From: Streptomyces sp. A2-16
GTDB lineage: Bacteria; Actinomycetota; Actinomycetes; Streptomycetales; Streptomycetaceae
NCBI RefSeq assembly: GCF_018128905.1
Contig: NZ_CP063808.1
Coordinates: 8,246,001-8,310,000 of the forward strand
Length of the DNA stretch: 64,000 nt
Reading direction: 5' to 3'
The notes under the pieces were generated by a model. It made no database searches. It was not told where the DNA came from and was given only the letters and a program-made list of their open reading frames with translations. A program made the position numbers and the translations under genes. How positions within the stretch are numbered: the stretch's first letter is position 1; each line of letters starts with the position of its first letter. Shown one piece after another: positions 16,134 through 24,521 of the stretch.

Positions 16134-17309
16134 ATGAAAGCAGCGGTATACGAAGGACCGCGAACGGTCACAGTGAAGGACGTACCGGACGCGAAGATCG
16201 AGCATCCCTGCGACATCGTCGTCAAGATCACCGCCACCAACATCTGCGGGTCGGACCTGCACATGTACGAGGGCCGCACCTCGTTCGAGACCGGCCGCAC
16301 CCTGGGACACGAGAACATGGGCCAGGTCGTGGAGGTCGGCTCGGCCGTCAGCAAGGTCCAGGTCGGTGAGTACGTGGTCCTGCCCTTCAACATCGCCTGC
16401 GGCTTCTGCAAGCAGTGCGAGCGGGGGCTGACCAACTACTGCCTGACCATGCAGCCGGAACCGGCTCTCGCGGGAGCCGCCTACGGATTCGCCGACATGG
16501 GCCCCTACCAGGGCGGCCAGGCGGAACTGCTGCGCGTGCCCTACGGCGACTTCAACGCGCTGCGCCTGGGCGAGGACGCCGCCGAGCGCCAGAGCGACTA
16601 CGTGATGCTCGCCGACATCTTCCCCACCGGCTATCACGCCACGGAGATGGCCAACGTCAAACCGGGCGACCAGACGATCGTCTACGGGGCCGGTCCCGTC
16701 GGGCTGATGGCGGCCTACTCCGCCCTGCTCAAGGGCGCCGGCCGCGTCTGGGTGGCCGACCACCAGCCCGACCGGCTGCGCAAGGCCGAGGAGATCGGGG
16801 CCATCGCGATCAACACCGCCGAGCAGGACCCGGCGGAGGTCGTCAAGGAGGCCACCCTCGGTCTGGGCGCCGACAACGGTTGCGAGTGCGTCGGCTACCA
16901 GGCACACGACCACCAGGGTCAAGAGGACGCCAGCCTCACGCTCAACGGCCTCATCGACTCGGTCAGGTTCACGGGTGACATCGGCGTGGTGGGCGTGTTC
17001 CTGCCGAAGGACCCCGGCGGTGAGAAGGCCCAGGGGGAGCTGGAGGCGCAGGGCAAGGTCCCGATCGACTTCGGCATGATGTGGTTCAAGGGCCAGCGCA
17101 TGGGCACCGGGCAGGCGCCCGTGAAGAAGTACAACCGAGCGCTGCGGGACCTGATCGCCGGCGGGAAGGCGAAGCCGAGCTTCATCGTCTCCCACGAACT
17201 CGGCCTGGACCAGGTTTCCACCGCCTACGAGCACTTCGACGCCCGCGAGGAAGGCTGGATCAAGGTGGTCCTCCATCCCGACGGACACGGCAACGGCCAC
17301 AAGAAGTAG
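16134..17309 (+). CDS. Zinc-dependent alcohol dehydrogenase, formaldehyde dehydrogenase-like
   Basis: Medium-chain dehydrogenase, 391 aa, resembling glutathione-independent formaldehyde dehydrogenases. Catalytic zinc ligands C38 and H59-E60 (NICGSD, LGHEN); structural zinc cysteines C89, C92, C95 and C103 in ACGFCKQCERGLTNYC; NAD-binding GAGPVGLMA. Also typical is the long insert with VGYQAHDH and DFGMMWFKGQ. ATG at 16134 preceded by GAGAAG; the upstream in-frame reading from 15861 lacks coding character. It probably oxidises a small aldehyde or alcohol with NAD+; exact substrate unknown. It stands alone between the remnant and the convergent nuclease gene. Confidence 0.92.
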   Translation: MKAAVYEGPRTVTVKDVPDAKIEHPCDIVVKITATNICGSDLHMYEGRTSFETGRTLGHENMGQVVEVGSAVSKVQVGEYVVLPFNIACGFCKQCERGLTNYCLTMQPEPALAGAAYGFADMGPYQGGQAELLRVPYGDFNALRLGEDAAERQSDYVMLADIFPTGYHATEMANVKPGDQTIVYGAGPVGLMAAYSALLKGAGRVWVADHQPDRLRKAEEIGAIAINTAEQDPAEVVKEATLGLGADNGCECVGYQAHDHQGQEDASLTLNGLIDSVRFTGDIGVVGVFLPKDPGGEKAQGELEAQGKVPIDFGMMWFKGQRMGTGQAPVKKYNRALRDLIAGGKAKPSFIVSHELGLDQVSTAYEHFDAREEGWIKVVLHPDGHGNGHKK

Positions 17310-17487
17310 GGCCCACGGACACTGGCCTGCCTGCCCTCGGACCGAGCCGGCCGACCGGCGACGTGAAAGCCGAGCTTCGGTCGAGGGCGGACAGGCCGCC
17401 GCCGTCTGACCTCCCGTCATACCTGGGCGGAGTGACTGTGACCGCCTCGCGCGAACGGCGCCGGGCCGGCGTTCTCGACCGCCCGAG

Positions 17488-19548
17488 CTACTCCACTTCG
17501 ATACCGAAGTCCTGGACAAGCTGCTCCAAGCCGCCGACGTAGCCCTTCCCGCCAAGTACGAAGTCCCAGTCACCACTGGCCCTGTGCCTGAACGACCCGA
17601 GCACCAAGGCCGTCTCACCACAGCGGCCGTCGGAAACCTCCAGGCGGCCCAGTTCGGTCATCGACGCGTCGAGCAGGCGGATGCAGGCATCGGTGAAGCC
17701 GGAGAGATCGGCGCTCGGGTTCACCTCCGGGTCCACGGCCGCAACCAGCACGAACCGATCCGCGTCTCCCGGCAGCGCATCGAAGGCGACACGTATTGCT
17801 GCCTTGTCCGGCGCAGCAGCTGACACCGCGCGTACCGAACCATCCGGAGTCTGCGGGTTGTTGAAGAAGACGAAGTGGTCTTCGCTGAGGACTCGACTGC
17901 CTCGGCAGACGAGTGCGCAGACGTCCAGTGCGACGTTGCCCGACCACGTCATGCCCAGCACGTTGTAATCGTCCGGCCGAGTCGGCGGACCGGACGGCTC
18001 AGGCCGCGAAGGGACCGGTCGCCCGCCCTCCCCCAGGCGCCCGCGTAGCCCGTGCCGGTGCAGCAGATCAACCAGTTCGGGGCCCGAGATCAACTCCAGA
18101 GGCTTGCCGCGAGCGAAGGTGTGCGAGCCCGGGCCGAATCCTGACGTCGTCACAAGGACGCCCTTGTTGGCGCCGATGTCCTGGACCGTGCCGTACAGGT
18201 CCCGCACCGCGGTGGGCGGCACCGTGTTGCGGTAGCGCTTCACCTGGACGACGATCTTGCCGCCCCGGATGGGAGTCGGGTCCAGCGCGTCGACATCCAC
18301 GCCCCCGTCGTTCGAGCGCTGCGTCATCACAGCCTGCATTCCCATGGCACGGAACAGGTCGGCGACGAGGGACTCGAAGGCGATCGGGTCCATGTCGTAC
18401 AGGTCCGGCTCCTCGACACCGCCGCCATGGGTGACGACCCGGTTTCCGACGTCCCGGGGCTGCCGACTCGGCCGTACGGCAGTGAGCTGGTCAGGCCGGG
18501 TCGTGAGCTGTCCCCGTAGCGCATCCGTCAGGCAGCTGGTCGCATCCACCTGTTCCAGACGCAGGTCGGTGAAGGTGGCTCGCTGGGTCATGACGGTGGC
18601 CAGGAATATGTGGGCTTGCCGGCCTGTCGCGGGATCGGGTGCGTCCACGAAGCCGTTCAGCGCCACCGAGTCGAGGATGCCGTACTCGTCTGCCATGAAG
18701 AGCTGGTGCAGGACCAACAGCATGCTCTGCGCCAGCACCTCCCGGTACAGCGCGCGGCGCTGCGTCACAGGTCGCGCCGTCTCCTTGTCCTCGTCCTGGG
18801 CAGGTACGTACCTCACGGACTTCACTTCCGGGGCGATGCCGTACCCGGGCAGCTCCCAATCCAGGACCAACTGCCGCGCCGCCGAGTCGAAGGCCACTGC
18901 CACCTGTCGAGGAAAGCCTTCGGGCCAGGCTGTGGATGAGTAGAGAGCAGCGGAGAAGTACTCGACCACGGATTCGGGGTCGCCCCGCCTGACACCCGCG
19001 ATCGCCTCGGTGATGCCGGTGTTGTGCCGTCGCACCTCGGCTCGTTGTGCCTCAGCTCTTTGGTCGTAGTCACGTTGGGCGGCGGATAACTGCCGCTGCC
19101 GCTGCGCCTCCGCAGCCTGTGCCGCGTGCCAGTCGCGCTCGAAGCGTGACCGTGCCTCAGCCTGCGCCTGAGCGCGCCGACTGGCCGTCCAGCCGCCTTG
19201 CGCCTGGTACTGGTTCGGATCCGGCATGCTCACAGGCCACGCAAGCCGACCAGGGTCGAACGGTGGAATCTCTTCCATTCGCATCAACGACGACGCCCTG
19301 AAGGCCGGCGCCTGGCAACCCGTGGTCAGCAGTCCTTGCAAGGCCGCGACCTGAGCGTCCAGCTCTGCCGTACGTTGCCTGGCCTGCGCCTGACGGTACT
19401 CCCGGTGCCCCTGAGCGGCACGTCGTTGGTAGTCCCGCGCTTGTCGCGCTTCTTCCCGACGTCGCCGTTGCTCGGCCTCGATCTGCCGCTGGTACTGACG
19501 CTGCGCTTCAGCCCAAGTGTTGACAAAACCAGCAGAGCGACGACTCAT
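17488..19548 (-). CDS. Coiled-coil / Mrr-type nuclease / TerD-like domain fusion protein
   Basis: 686 aa from ATG 19548 (GGAGGG about 9 nt upstream). Three parts are visible. Residues about 1-110 are Gln/Arg/Glu-rich coiled coil. At about 380-500 lies an Mrr_cat restriction endonuclease-like domain: DPIAFESLVADLF, then NDGGVDV and the catalytic QVKRY strand (D...Q-x-K). From about 530 to the end is a TerD-like domain: NVLGMTWSGNVALDVCAL, FFNNPQTPDGS, CIRLLDASMTELGR. The Mrr domain implies recognition and cleavage of (perhaps modified) DNA; the TerD part is a Ca2+-binding/stress module. A defence or stress role is inference. Adjacent to the island but outside its left attachment copy. Confidence 0.85.
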   Translation of the reverse strand: MSRRSAGFVNTWAEAQRQYQRQIEAEQRRRREEARQARDYQRRAAQGHREYRQAQARQRTAELDAQVAALQGLLTTGCQAPAFRASSLMRMEEIPPFDPGRLAWPVSMPDPNQYQAQGGWTASRRAQAQAEARSRFERDWHAAQAAEAQRQRQLSAAQRDYDQRAEAQRAEVRRHNTGITEAIAGVRRGDPESVVEYFSAALYSSTAWPEGFPRQVAVAFDSAARQLVLDWELPGYGIAPEVKSVRYVPAQDEDKETARPVTQRRALYREVLAQSMLLVLHQLFMADEYGILDSVALNGFVDAPDPATGRQAHIFLATVMTQRATFTDLRLEQVDATSCLTDALRGQLTTRPDQLTAVRPSRQPRDVGNRVVTHGGGVEEPDLYDMDPIAFESLVADLFRAMGMQAVMTQRSNDGGVDVDALDPTPIRGGKIVVQVKRYRNTVPPTAVRDLYGTVQDIGANKGVLVTTSGFGPGSHTFARGKPLELISGPELVDLLHRHGLRGRLGEGGRPVPSRPEPSGPPTRPDDYNVLGMTWSGNVALDVCALVCRGSRVLSEDHFVFFNNPQTPDGSVRAVSAAAPDKAAIRVAFDALPGDADRFVLVAAVDPEVNPSADLSGFTDACIRLLDASMTELGRLEVSDGRCGETALVLGSFRHRASGDWDFVLGGKGYVGGLEQLVQDFGIEVE

Positions 19549-19884
19549 GCGCTCAGGCCCTCCCCAGGATGTCGGCAGCGCCGACCGAACTCTGGTTGTC
19601 CCCGCAACCAGTTGCGACAAAACGACTTTATCCAGCAATCGCCGTCCTGGATATCAACTTGCCGAGGGCAACAGAAATCAGCGATCCGCACAGGTCACCA
19701 GCGTGTGGACAAGGTGAAGGATCCACATCCGGCATCGCCGTAGGACCCGCGCAGTGAGAGGACCACAAGGCACAGAAACAGTGTCCTTGAGTCCAGCTAC
19801 AGCTTGGGGCCACCTTTCATCCCGCTGCCGCAGACGTGACCCCTCGCTCGCCGCAGTGAGGTGCTTCAGGCTTTACCGGCCGGC
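19549..19884. other. Non-coding gap between nuclease fusion and 188-aa membrane protein gene
   Basis: 336 nt without a supported gene on either strand. It is less GC-rich than its surroundings and should contain the promoter of the nuclease-fusion gene and the end of the 188-aa protein transcript. I see no clear hairpin, repeat or RNA gene. Confidence 0.5.
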
Positions 19885-20451
19885 TCAGTAGGCAGCAGTC
19901 CGGTCAAAGCTGGTGACGTCGAGCTTGATGCCCTTCACGGTCTTGAGCGTCGTGGGGAACTCACCGCGGGCCGTCTGGCCGGGTAGCACGTTGGTCTCCA
20001 GTTGCGAACCGTCCTCCAGGCGAGTGCCGCCGGCGTCGACAGCCTCCCAGTCCCAGGAGTAGTTGGACTTCTCGCTGCTGTTGTTCTTGATCGTCCAAAC
20101 GAGCCAGATGTTGGTGATACCCGCTTGTGATCGGTCCTCGAGCTTGAAGCTGACAAGGTCGGCTCGTTCCCCCGCAGCTTCCTGTGTCTGCCCCTGACGC
20201 GTCTTCGCGGTAGCGCTCGTACTGGGCGCAGAAGTGGTGCTCTCGTCCTTGTCCCCCGACGCGATCACCAGCACAACGATGACGATCACGACCACTGCGG
20301 CCAGGGCACCGGCACATCCCCAGAGACAGCCACGGCCCCGTCGCTTCTTCTGCGGTGGCCCAGGAGGCGATGCCCACTGCCCGGGAGGGGAGGAGGCCTG
20401 GCCCGGACCTCCCCACTGCGGATTGCCCCCAGGCGGCTCGCTCGCTGACAT
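19885..20451 (-). CDS. Membrane-anchored FxLYD/DUF4352-like protein, copy 1
   Basis: 188 aa from ATG 20451, with GAGGAGG 5 nt upstream. Proline/glycine-rich cytosolic N-terminus (about 1-33), a basic PQKKRRGRG patch, one transmembrane helix (about 43-66), a Ser/Thr linker, and an extracellular beta-rich domain with the IWLVWTIKNNSS...YSWDWEAVDAGG pattern seen in FxLYD/DUF4352 domains. Function unknown. A second copy of the same length lies at 40721-41287; by hand alignment about 31 of 188 residues differ. The upstream DNA is also duplicated, so the whole block was copied. Confidence 0.85.
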   Translation of the reverse strand: MSASEPPGGNPQWGGPGQASSPPGQWASPPGPPQKKRRGRGCLWGCAGALAAVVVIVIVVLVIASGDKDESTTSAPSTSATAKTRQGQTQEAAGERADLVSFKLEDRSQAGITNIWLVWTIKNNSSEKSNYSWDWEAVDAGGTRLEDGSQLETNVLPGQTARGEFPTTLKTVKGIKLDVTSFDRTAAY

Positions 20452-20553
20452 GGCGCCTCCTCGGTAGCGGATACCGCCACGCCAGGAATCCACGAGCCCC
20501 GTCGCGAACCGAGAGCAGCCACTCAGGCGACAGCCGCCAGCACGGGCTCCCCC

Positions 20554-20703
20554 CTAGGCTCTCAACGCCTCATGCGGCGTTCTCGGCGTCTCCCGCACGA
20601 TCCACCGCGCCCTCAGGACGGCAGCCGTCTTCTCCTCGCTGTCGTCCCCCAGGGCATCCACCACGCGGCGCTACGCCGCACTCACGTCAGTGAGAGTGAC
20701 CAC
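20554..20703 (-). pseudogene. Degenerate copy 1 of the 67-aa ORF at 41403
   Basis: The minus-strand reading from 20703 starts VVTLTDVSAA and then hits a stop at codon 11; beyond it RRVVDALGDDSEEKTAAVLR continues in the same frame and matches the intact 67-aa protein encoded at 41403-41606. A further internal deletion is present. It is a clear relic. Confidence 0.75.
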
Positions 20704-20794
20704 TCGAAGCCGGCGCCGGACCACCGTTCTTGACCGTCAGAGGCAACAGCTTCTTCCCCGTCGGGCCGATCTGGATGTGGGTGTCCATCTGCGG
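20687..20794 (-). repeat. attL: Displaced 3' end of the radical SAM gene / left attachment site (copy 1)
   Basis: Minus-strand codons from ATG 20788 to TGA 20687 read MDTHIQIGPTGKKLLPLTVK and on to GHSH-stop, 33 residues nearly identical to the C-terminus of the radical SAM protein at 41590. Homology to the intact gene stops abruptly after GTGTCCATCTGCGG (20781-20794). The integrase gene begins about 35 nt further right. This is the pattern left by site-specific integration into the 3' end of that gene, so I take it as the left attachment boundary of the island. Confidence 0.8.
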
Positions 20795-20826
20795 CCATAT
20801 ACCAACGGAGCCAAAACAACGCTACC

Positions 20827-22455
20827 GTGGCCGGTATGGGGAAACGGACGAGGACACGCACGCCAACTGACCGTGGGCAGTACGACGTTGAGTCCGAATG
20901 GAGTGAGGCCGACTTAGCGCTCTTGGAAGAGCTGAAGAGGGCGGAGGCCCTGTTACCCGACGACGCGCCACGCGCGCTCCTGTCGGTGCGGCTGTCCGTC
21001 CTGACGGACGACACGACGTCGCCTGTCCGGCAGGAGCTCGATCTCCGCGTGCTTGCCAGGGAGCGCGGCTACCGAGTGGTCGGAGTTGCGAGCGACCTCA
21101 ACGTGTCGGCGACGAAGGTCCCACCGTGGAAGCGCAAGGAGCTCGGGGACTGGCTCAACAACAAGGCGCCCGAGTTCGATGTACTGCTCTTCTGGAAGCT
21201 GGACCGCTTCGTACGACGACTCACAGACCTCAGCACCATGATCGATTGGTGCCTCAAGTACGGCAAGAACCTCGTCTCCAAGAACGACTCGATCGATCTG
21301 ACCACAACCGCCGGGAAGATCATGGTCACGATCGTCGGTGGCATCGCCGAGATCGAGGCCGCCAACACGAGCACACGCGTCGCGAGCCTCTGGGACTACA
21401 CCAAGACTCAGAGCAACTGGCTCGTGGGTAAGCCGACGTACGGCTACGAGACAGCGGAGGACGAGGACGGGAGAGTCGTCCTCACCATCAACAAGGAGGC
21501 CTACCGTGCGCTGCACTGGTGCCGCAACGCAGCTACACGCACCCGGCCGGCTTCCGCCCGCCGAATGGCCAGGGTCCTCGTCCGCGCCAGGCTCTGCGGA
21601 CCAGGCCTGACAACGGCCACCCTCCTCCGTCGACTCCGGAACCCAGCGCTGATGGGCTACCGCGTAGAAGAGGACAAGAACGGCGGGGTGCGCCGCTCGA
21701 AGATTGTGCTGGGCAATGACGCCAAGCCCATCCGCGTAGCTGAGCCGATCTTCAGCGAGGAAGAGTTCAACAGCCTTCAGGCCGCCCTGGACCGCCGAGG
21801 CAAGAACCAGCCCACGCGTGCTCCGGGCGGCGCTACACAGTTCCTCGGGGTGCTGATCTGCGACGACTGCGGCACGAACATGACGGTGCAGAAGAACCGA
21901 GTCAAAGAGCGGTCCTACATGTACCTCCGGTGCGGCAAGTGCAAGGCCGGAGGCCACGGTGCACCGAACCCCTACGAGATCTACAGCAAGCTCGTCGAGG
22001 ACGTCCTGAAGGTTCTGGGCGACGAGCCGGTTATGACGCGCGAGTACCGGCAAGGCGCCGAGGCCCGCAAGGAACAGCAGCGTCTCGAACAGTCCATTAG
22101 CTACTACATGACAGGGCTTGAGCCTGGAGGCCGCTTCACCAAGACGCGGTTCACCAAAGAGAAGGCCGAGAAGACTCTCGACGACCTGATCAAGCAACTG
22201 GAGGCCATCGACCCCGAGTCGACGAAGGATCGATGGGTGGCGGTGCACAACGGCCAGACCTTCCGGGCCCACTGGGAGGAGGGCGGCATGGAAGCCATGG
22301 CCGCCGATCTGCTCCGGGTCGGCGTGAAATGCAAGATCAAGCGGAGCAAGGTCCCGGGCGTACGCGCACCGCGCATCCACATGAAGCTCATGATCCCCAA
22401 GGACGTGCGGGACCGCCTGATACTGAAGGAAGACGACTTCGCTGAAGCCTTCTGA
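20827..22455 (+). CDS. int: Large serine recombinase (integrase)
   Basis: 542 aa if started at GTG 20827 (ATG 20836 is an alternative). N-terminal resolvase domain: RLSVLTDD with the nucleophile Ser57 beside Arg55, then DVLLFWKLDRFVRR and GKIMVTIVGGIAEIEAA. The 'Recombinase' domain follows (about 215-330), then a zinc ribbon with CDDCG and CGKC pairs and a C-terminal coiled-coil part (about 410-470). These are the domains of large serine integrases, which act at simple attP/attB sites and need a separate directionality factor to excise. It lies directly beside the left attachment copy, as expected for the element's own integrase. It is convergent with the replication genes. Confidence 0.95.
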   Translation: MAGMGKRTRTRTPTDRGQYDVESEWSEADLALLEELKRAEALLPDDAPRALLSVRLSVLTDDTTSPVRQELDLRVLARERGYRVVGVASDLNVSATKVPPWKRKELGDWLNNKAPEFDVLLFWKLDRFVRRLTDLSTMIDWCLKYGKNLVSKNDSIDLTTTAGKIMVTIVGGIAEIEAANTSTRVASLWDYTKTQSNWLVGKPTYGYETAEDEDGRVVLTINKEAYRALHWCRNAATRTRPASARRMARVLVRARLCGPGLTTATLLRRLRNPALMGYRVEEDKNGGVRRSKIVLGNDAKPIRVAEPIFSEEEFNSLQAALDRRGKNQPTRAPGGATQFLGVLICDDCGTNMTVQKNRVKERSYMYLRCGKCKAGGHGAPNPYEIYSKLVEDVLKVLGDEPVMTREYRQGAEARKEQQRLEQSISYYMTGLEPGGRFTKTRFTKEKAEKTLDDLIKQLEAIDPESTKDRWVAVHNGQTFRAHWEEGGMEAMAADLLRVGVKCKIKRSKVPGVRAPRIHMKLMIPKDVRDRLILKEDDFAEAF

Positions 22456-22514
22456 CGGCAGGCGATAGATGCGGCGCTGCCGTCTGGAGGAGTAAGGGCA
22501 GGCAGCGTCCCCGT

Positions 22515-22679
22515 TCACTTGAACCACGACGCGGGGTCGAAGGGCTCCTCCGTGCCGTCATCATCAACCATCACGATCTCGCTTTCGATCAAGGTCCGTG
22601 CCCTGTCGTCGCCAGGTCCAGGCGATGACGGACGCAGAGGCTTTCGCGGCTCGCGTTCAGGGAGCGCGGCTATCCGCAC
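22515..22679 (-). CDS. 54-aa hypothetical peptide overlapping the repSA end
   Basis: GTG at 22679 overlaps the repSA stop region by 10 nt and follows a strong AGGGGGAG ribosome-binding sequence. The 54-aa product begins VRIAALPEREPRKPL, is Pro/Arg-rich then acidic, and ends VDDDGTEEPFDPASWFK, which looks like a genuine protein terminus. Family not recognised. Its place between repSA and int is where pSAM2-like elements carry their excisionase gene, but it has no obvious HTH, so that role is only a guess. Confidence 0.5.
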   Translation of the reverse strand: MRIAALPEREPRKPLRPSSPGPGDDRARTLIESEIVMVDDDGTEEPFDPASWFK

Positions 22680-24153
22680 CACTCCCCCTCTTGCCTCGCC
22701 TCAAGGCCGAGCCGCCGGGACTCTGCAAGGTCATCGGCGATTCCGGCGGCGATGAGTGCAGCGCCTGGCGTGTGGCCGGAACCGACGTAGCGCCAGTGCC
22801 TCTCGGTGACTGCGTCGGGCAGGTCGCCATGGCCCATGTGGTCAGCGCGTTCAGCGCGGAGCACTGCGTACGTCGTCGAGTAGACGCGGGACTTGGTCAG
22901 GATGTGGCCCCGGTAGCCCAACGTGTGAGCCCAGGCCCGAAGCCGGAGGGGCGCGTACTCGGGAAGCCCACCGAGGCGCCAGCAGGTACGCATGAGGGTG
23001 CGGACGTGATCGTTGACGGGTGCCGTGTCGATTTCGGCGAAGGTGGAGAGCGAGTGGTCCAGGCCGGCGCCTGTCTCGCTCGCCCCCTTGGTGACGTACT
23101 TGGCCACGTATGCGGCAACGGCGTCATCATCGAGCCCACCCTCATCAGTGCGCAGGGGCCGGACGTCGATTTGGACACCCCATCGCACACCCAACTCACC
23201 CACGGCTGGGCTGTGGGGCGTGCGGACCAGGACCCGTTCAGCCGATGTACGCACCGCGTTGATGAGTAGATCCGCAGTGCCCCAAGCCGGAGGTTCATCA
23301 TCAGGACCGTTCGGTCCGTCTAGGCGGACCACGGCATGTACGTGAACGGCCGCCCGCTTTTGGTACTCGGCCACACGCGCAAAGGACAGCCGGGCGTGGT
23401 GTGCGAAGCGAGACTGAACGAGGCCGACTGAGCCGGCGAGGCGCCGCCGGACGTCGATGACGAACCGATCCCACAGCTTGGAAGCGTGGGCGTGCCACAG
23501 CACGTGGGCTGTGTAGTCGTAACAGTCGGGACAGAGCGGCTGACCGACCGCCGCCGCATCGGGAGCGTGAAGCACATCGCAGCCAAGGGGACGACCATGC
23601 TCGCAGGCACCGCCGTCACGACGGGGGCGGCAGCGCTCCCCGACTCGATGAACCGCACCGAAGGACGGGGCGGTAAGGGTGACGAAGAGCCGAGGTCGCT
23701 CGCGGACTGCGGCGGGAACACCCTTGCCGCCGAGGAGACCCGCACGGACAAGGTGGAAGGTGTCCCCAGCGTGTAGCCGGGAGCACGCCGGACAGACAGT
23801 CGCGCGTCTGTTGCGACACCGGACGAGAAGGCGCTCTCCAGGTTCATCGCGAGTGTCGTAGTGACGGAAGATCTCGCCGGTATCCGGGGCCAGAGTCGTA
23901 GTCGAGCCGGAGAGGTGGACGGGGTTGGCACACCCACCTGTGGCGGTGATCTGTTCCAACCAGCGCTGGAAGTTGGCATCTTGGGCAACGCGTATTGCGT
24001 CGCGATCTGTCTCGGAGAGCCGACGCAGGCTCCCCGCCCGGTCGAGAACGGGGCGCCTGTCAGCTGGAGTGAGGTCCGCGGTGATGGCGGTGACCTTCCG
24101 GGTTGGGCCGCCGTAGCGGCACGGGTGATGGGTGACGGCAGGTCGTGGGGCAT
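22670..24153 (-). CDS. repSA: RepSA-like rolling-circle replication initiator, apparent 5' frameshift
   Basis: Replication initiator of the pSAM2 RepSA/HUH type. Motifs: cysteine-rich N-terminal part (CPACS, CPDC), metal-binding HUH segment AAVHVHAVVRLDG, and the nicking tyrosine in YVAKYVTK. The conserved reading upstream of TTG 23959 (LRRLSETDRDAIRVAQDANF) continues in frame for about 50 codons with no ATG, GTG or TTG. The only start with a strong site (GGGAGGA, ATG 24153, MPHDLPSPITRAAT) is in another frame, so a -1 shift near the CCCGGAAGG at about 24100 is needed. It may be a true mutation, a sequencing error, or translation from TTG 23959 (429 aa). Part of the minus-strand transfer/replication operon. 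Confidence 0.85.
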
Positions 24154-24190
24154 GGGTCCTCCCTCGTCTGGTGTGGTGTGTGGGTCTCGG

Positions 24191-24304
24191 TCAGCGGATG
24201 GTTCCGGTGCCACGGCAGACGCGGCAGCGGTGCAGTCGTCCGGTCCAGGTCCTGCGGGCGCCGTCGCCCTTGCAGTGAGGGCACCTCACGCGAGGCATAG
24301 GCAT
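24191..24304 (-). CDS. 37-aa zinc-ribbon peptide
   Basis: ATG at 24304 with GGA 9 nt upstream (a second in-frame ATG at 24298). The product, 37 aa, has two paired cysteine motifs of the DnaJ zinc-finger style, CPHCKGDG and CRVCRGTG, separated by a basic linker. Tiny zinc-ribbon proteins of this sort are common between spd and rep genes in Streptomyces integrative elements. Function unknown; perhaps nucleic-acid binding. It fits without overlap between the Spd-like gene and repSA. Confidence 0.65.
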   Translation of the reverse strand: MPMPRVRCPHCKGDGARRTWTGRLHRCRVCRGTGTIR

Positions 24305-24323
24305 GGCGGTACGTCCTTTCCGC

Positions 24324-24521
24324 TCAGGTGTGGGAGAAGCCGCTGACGAACCAGGTCACGAGTCCGTGGACGGTGAAGAGCACGGGGGTCTGTCCGAGGT
24401 AGAGGCCGAAGAGGCCGACGCACACGGCTTCCCAGGCGCGGACATCACGGGAGCGGACGAGGAGGACGGTGATGATCCCGAAGATCACCGTGAACGTGAA
24501 CGCCGTTCCTTCGCTGATCAC
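24324..24521 (-). CDS. Small membrane protein, Spd-like
   Basis: 65 aa with two predicted transmembrane helices (about 5-22 and 29-58). GTG at 24521 overlaps the traB stop as GTGA. Size, topology and position directly after the TraB-type translocase match the Spd 'spread' proteins of conjugative Streptomyces plasmids and AICEs, which assist intramycelial spreading. Assignment is by context; sequence alone would not prove it. Confidence 0.65.
   Translation of the reverse strand: MISEGTAFTFTVIFGIITVLLVRSRDVRAWEAVCVGLFGLYLGQTPVLFTVHGLVTWFVSGFSHT

Noticed and set aside
23960..24213. Separate gene for the MPHDLPSPITRAAT reading
   Set aside because: It is better explained as the N-terminus of RepSA in a shifted frame; downstream in that frame it overlaps repSA without protein-like character.
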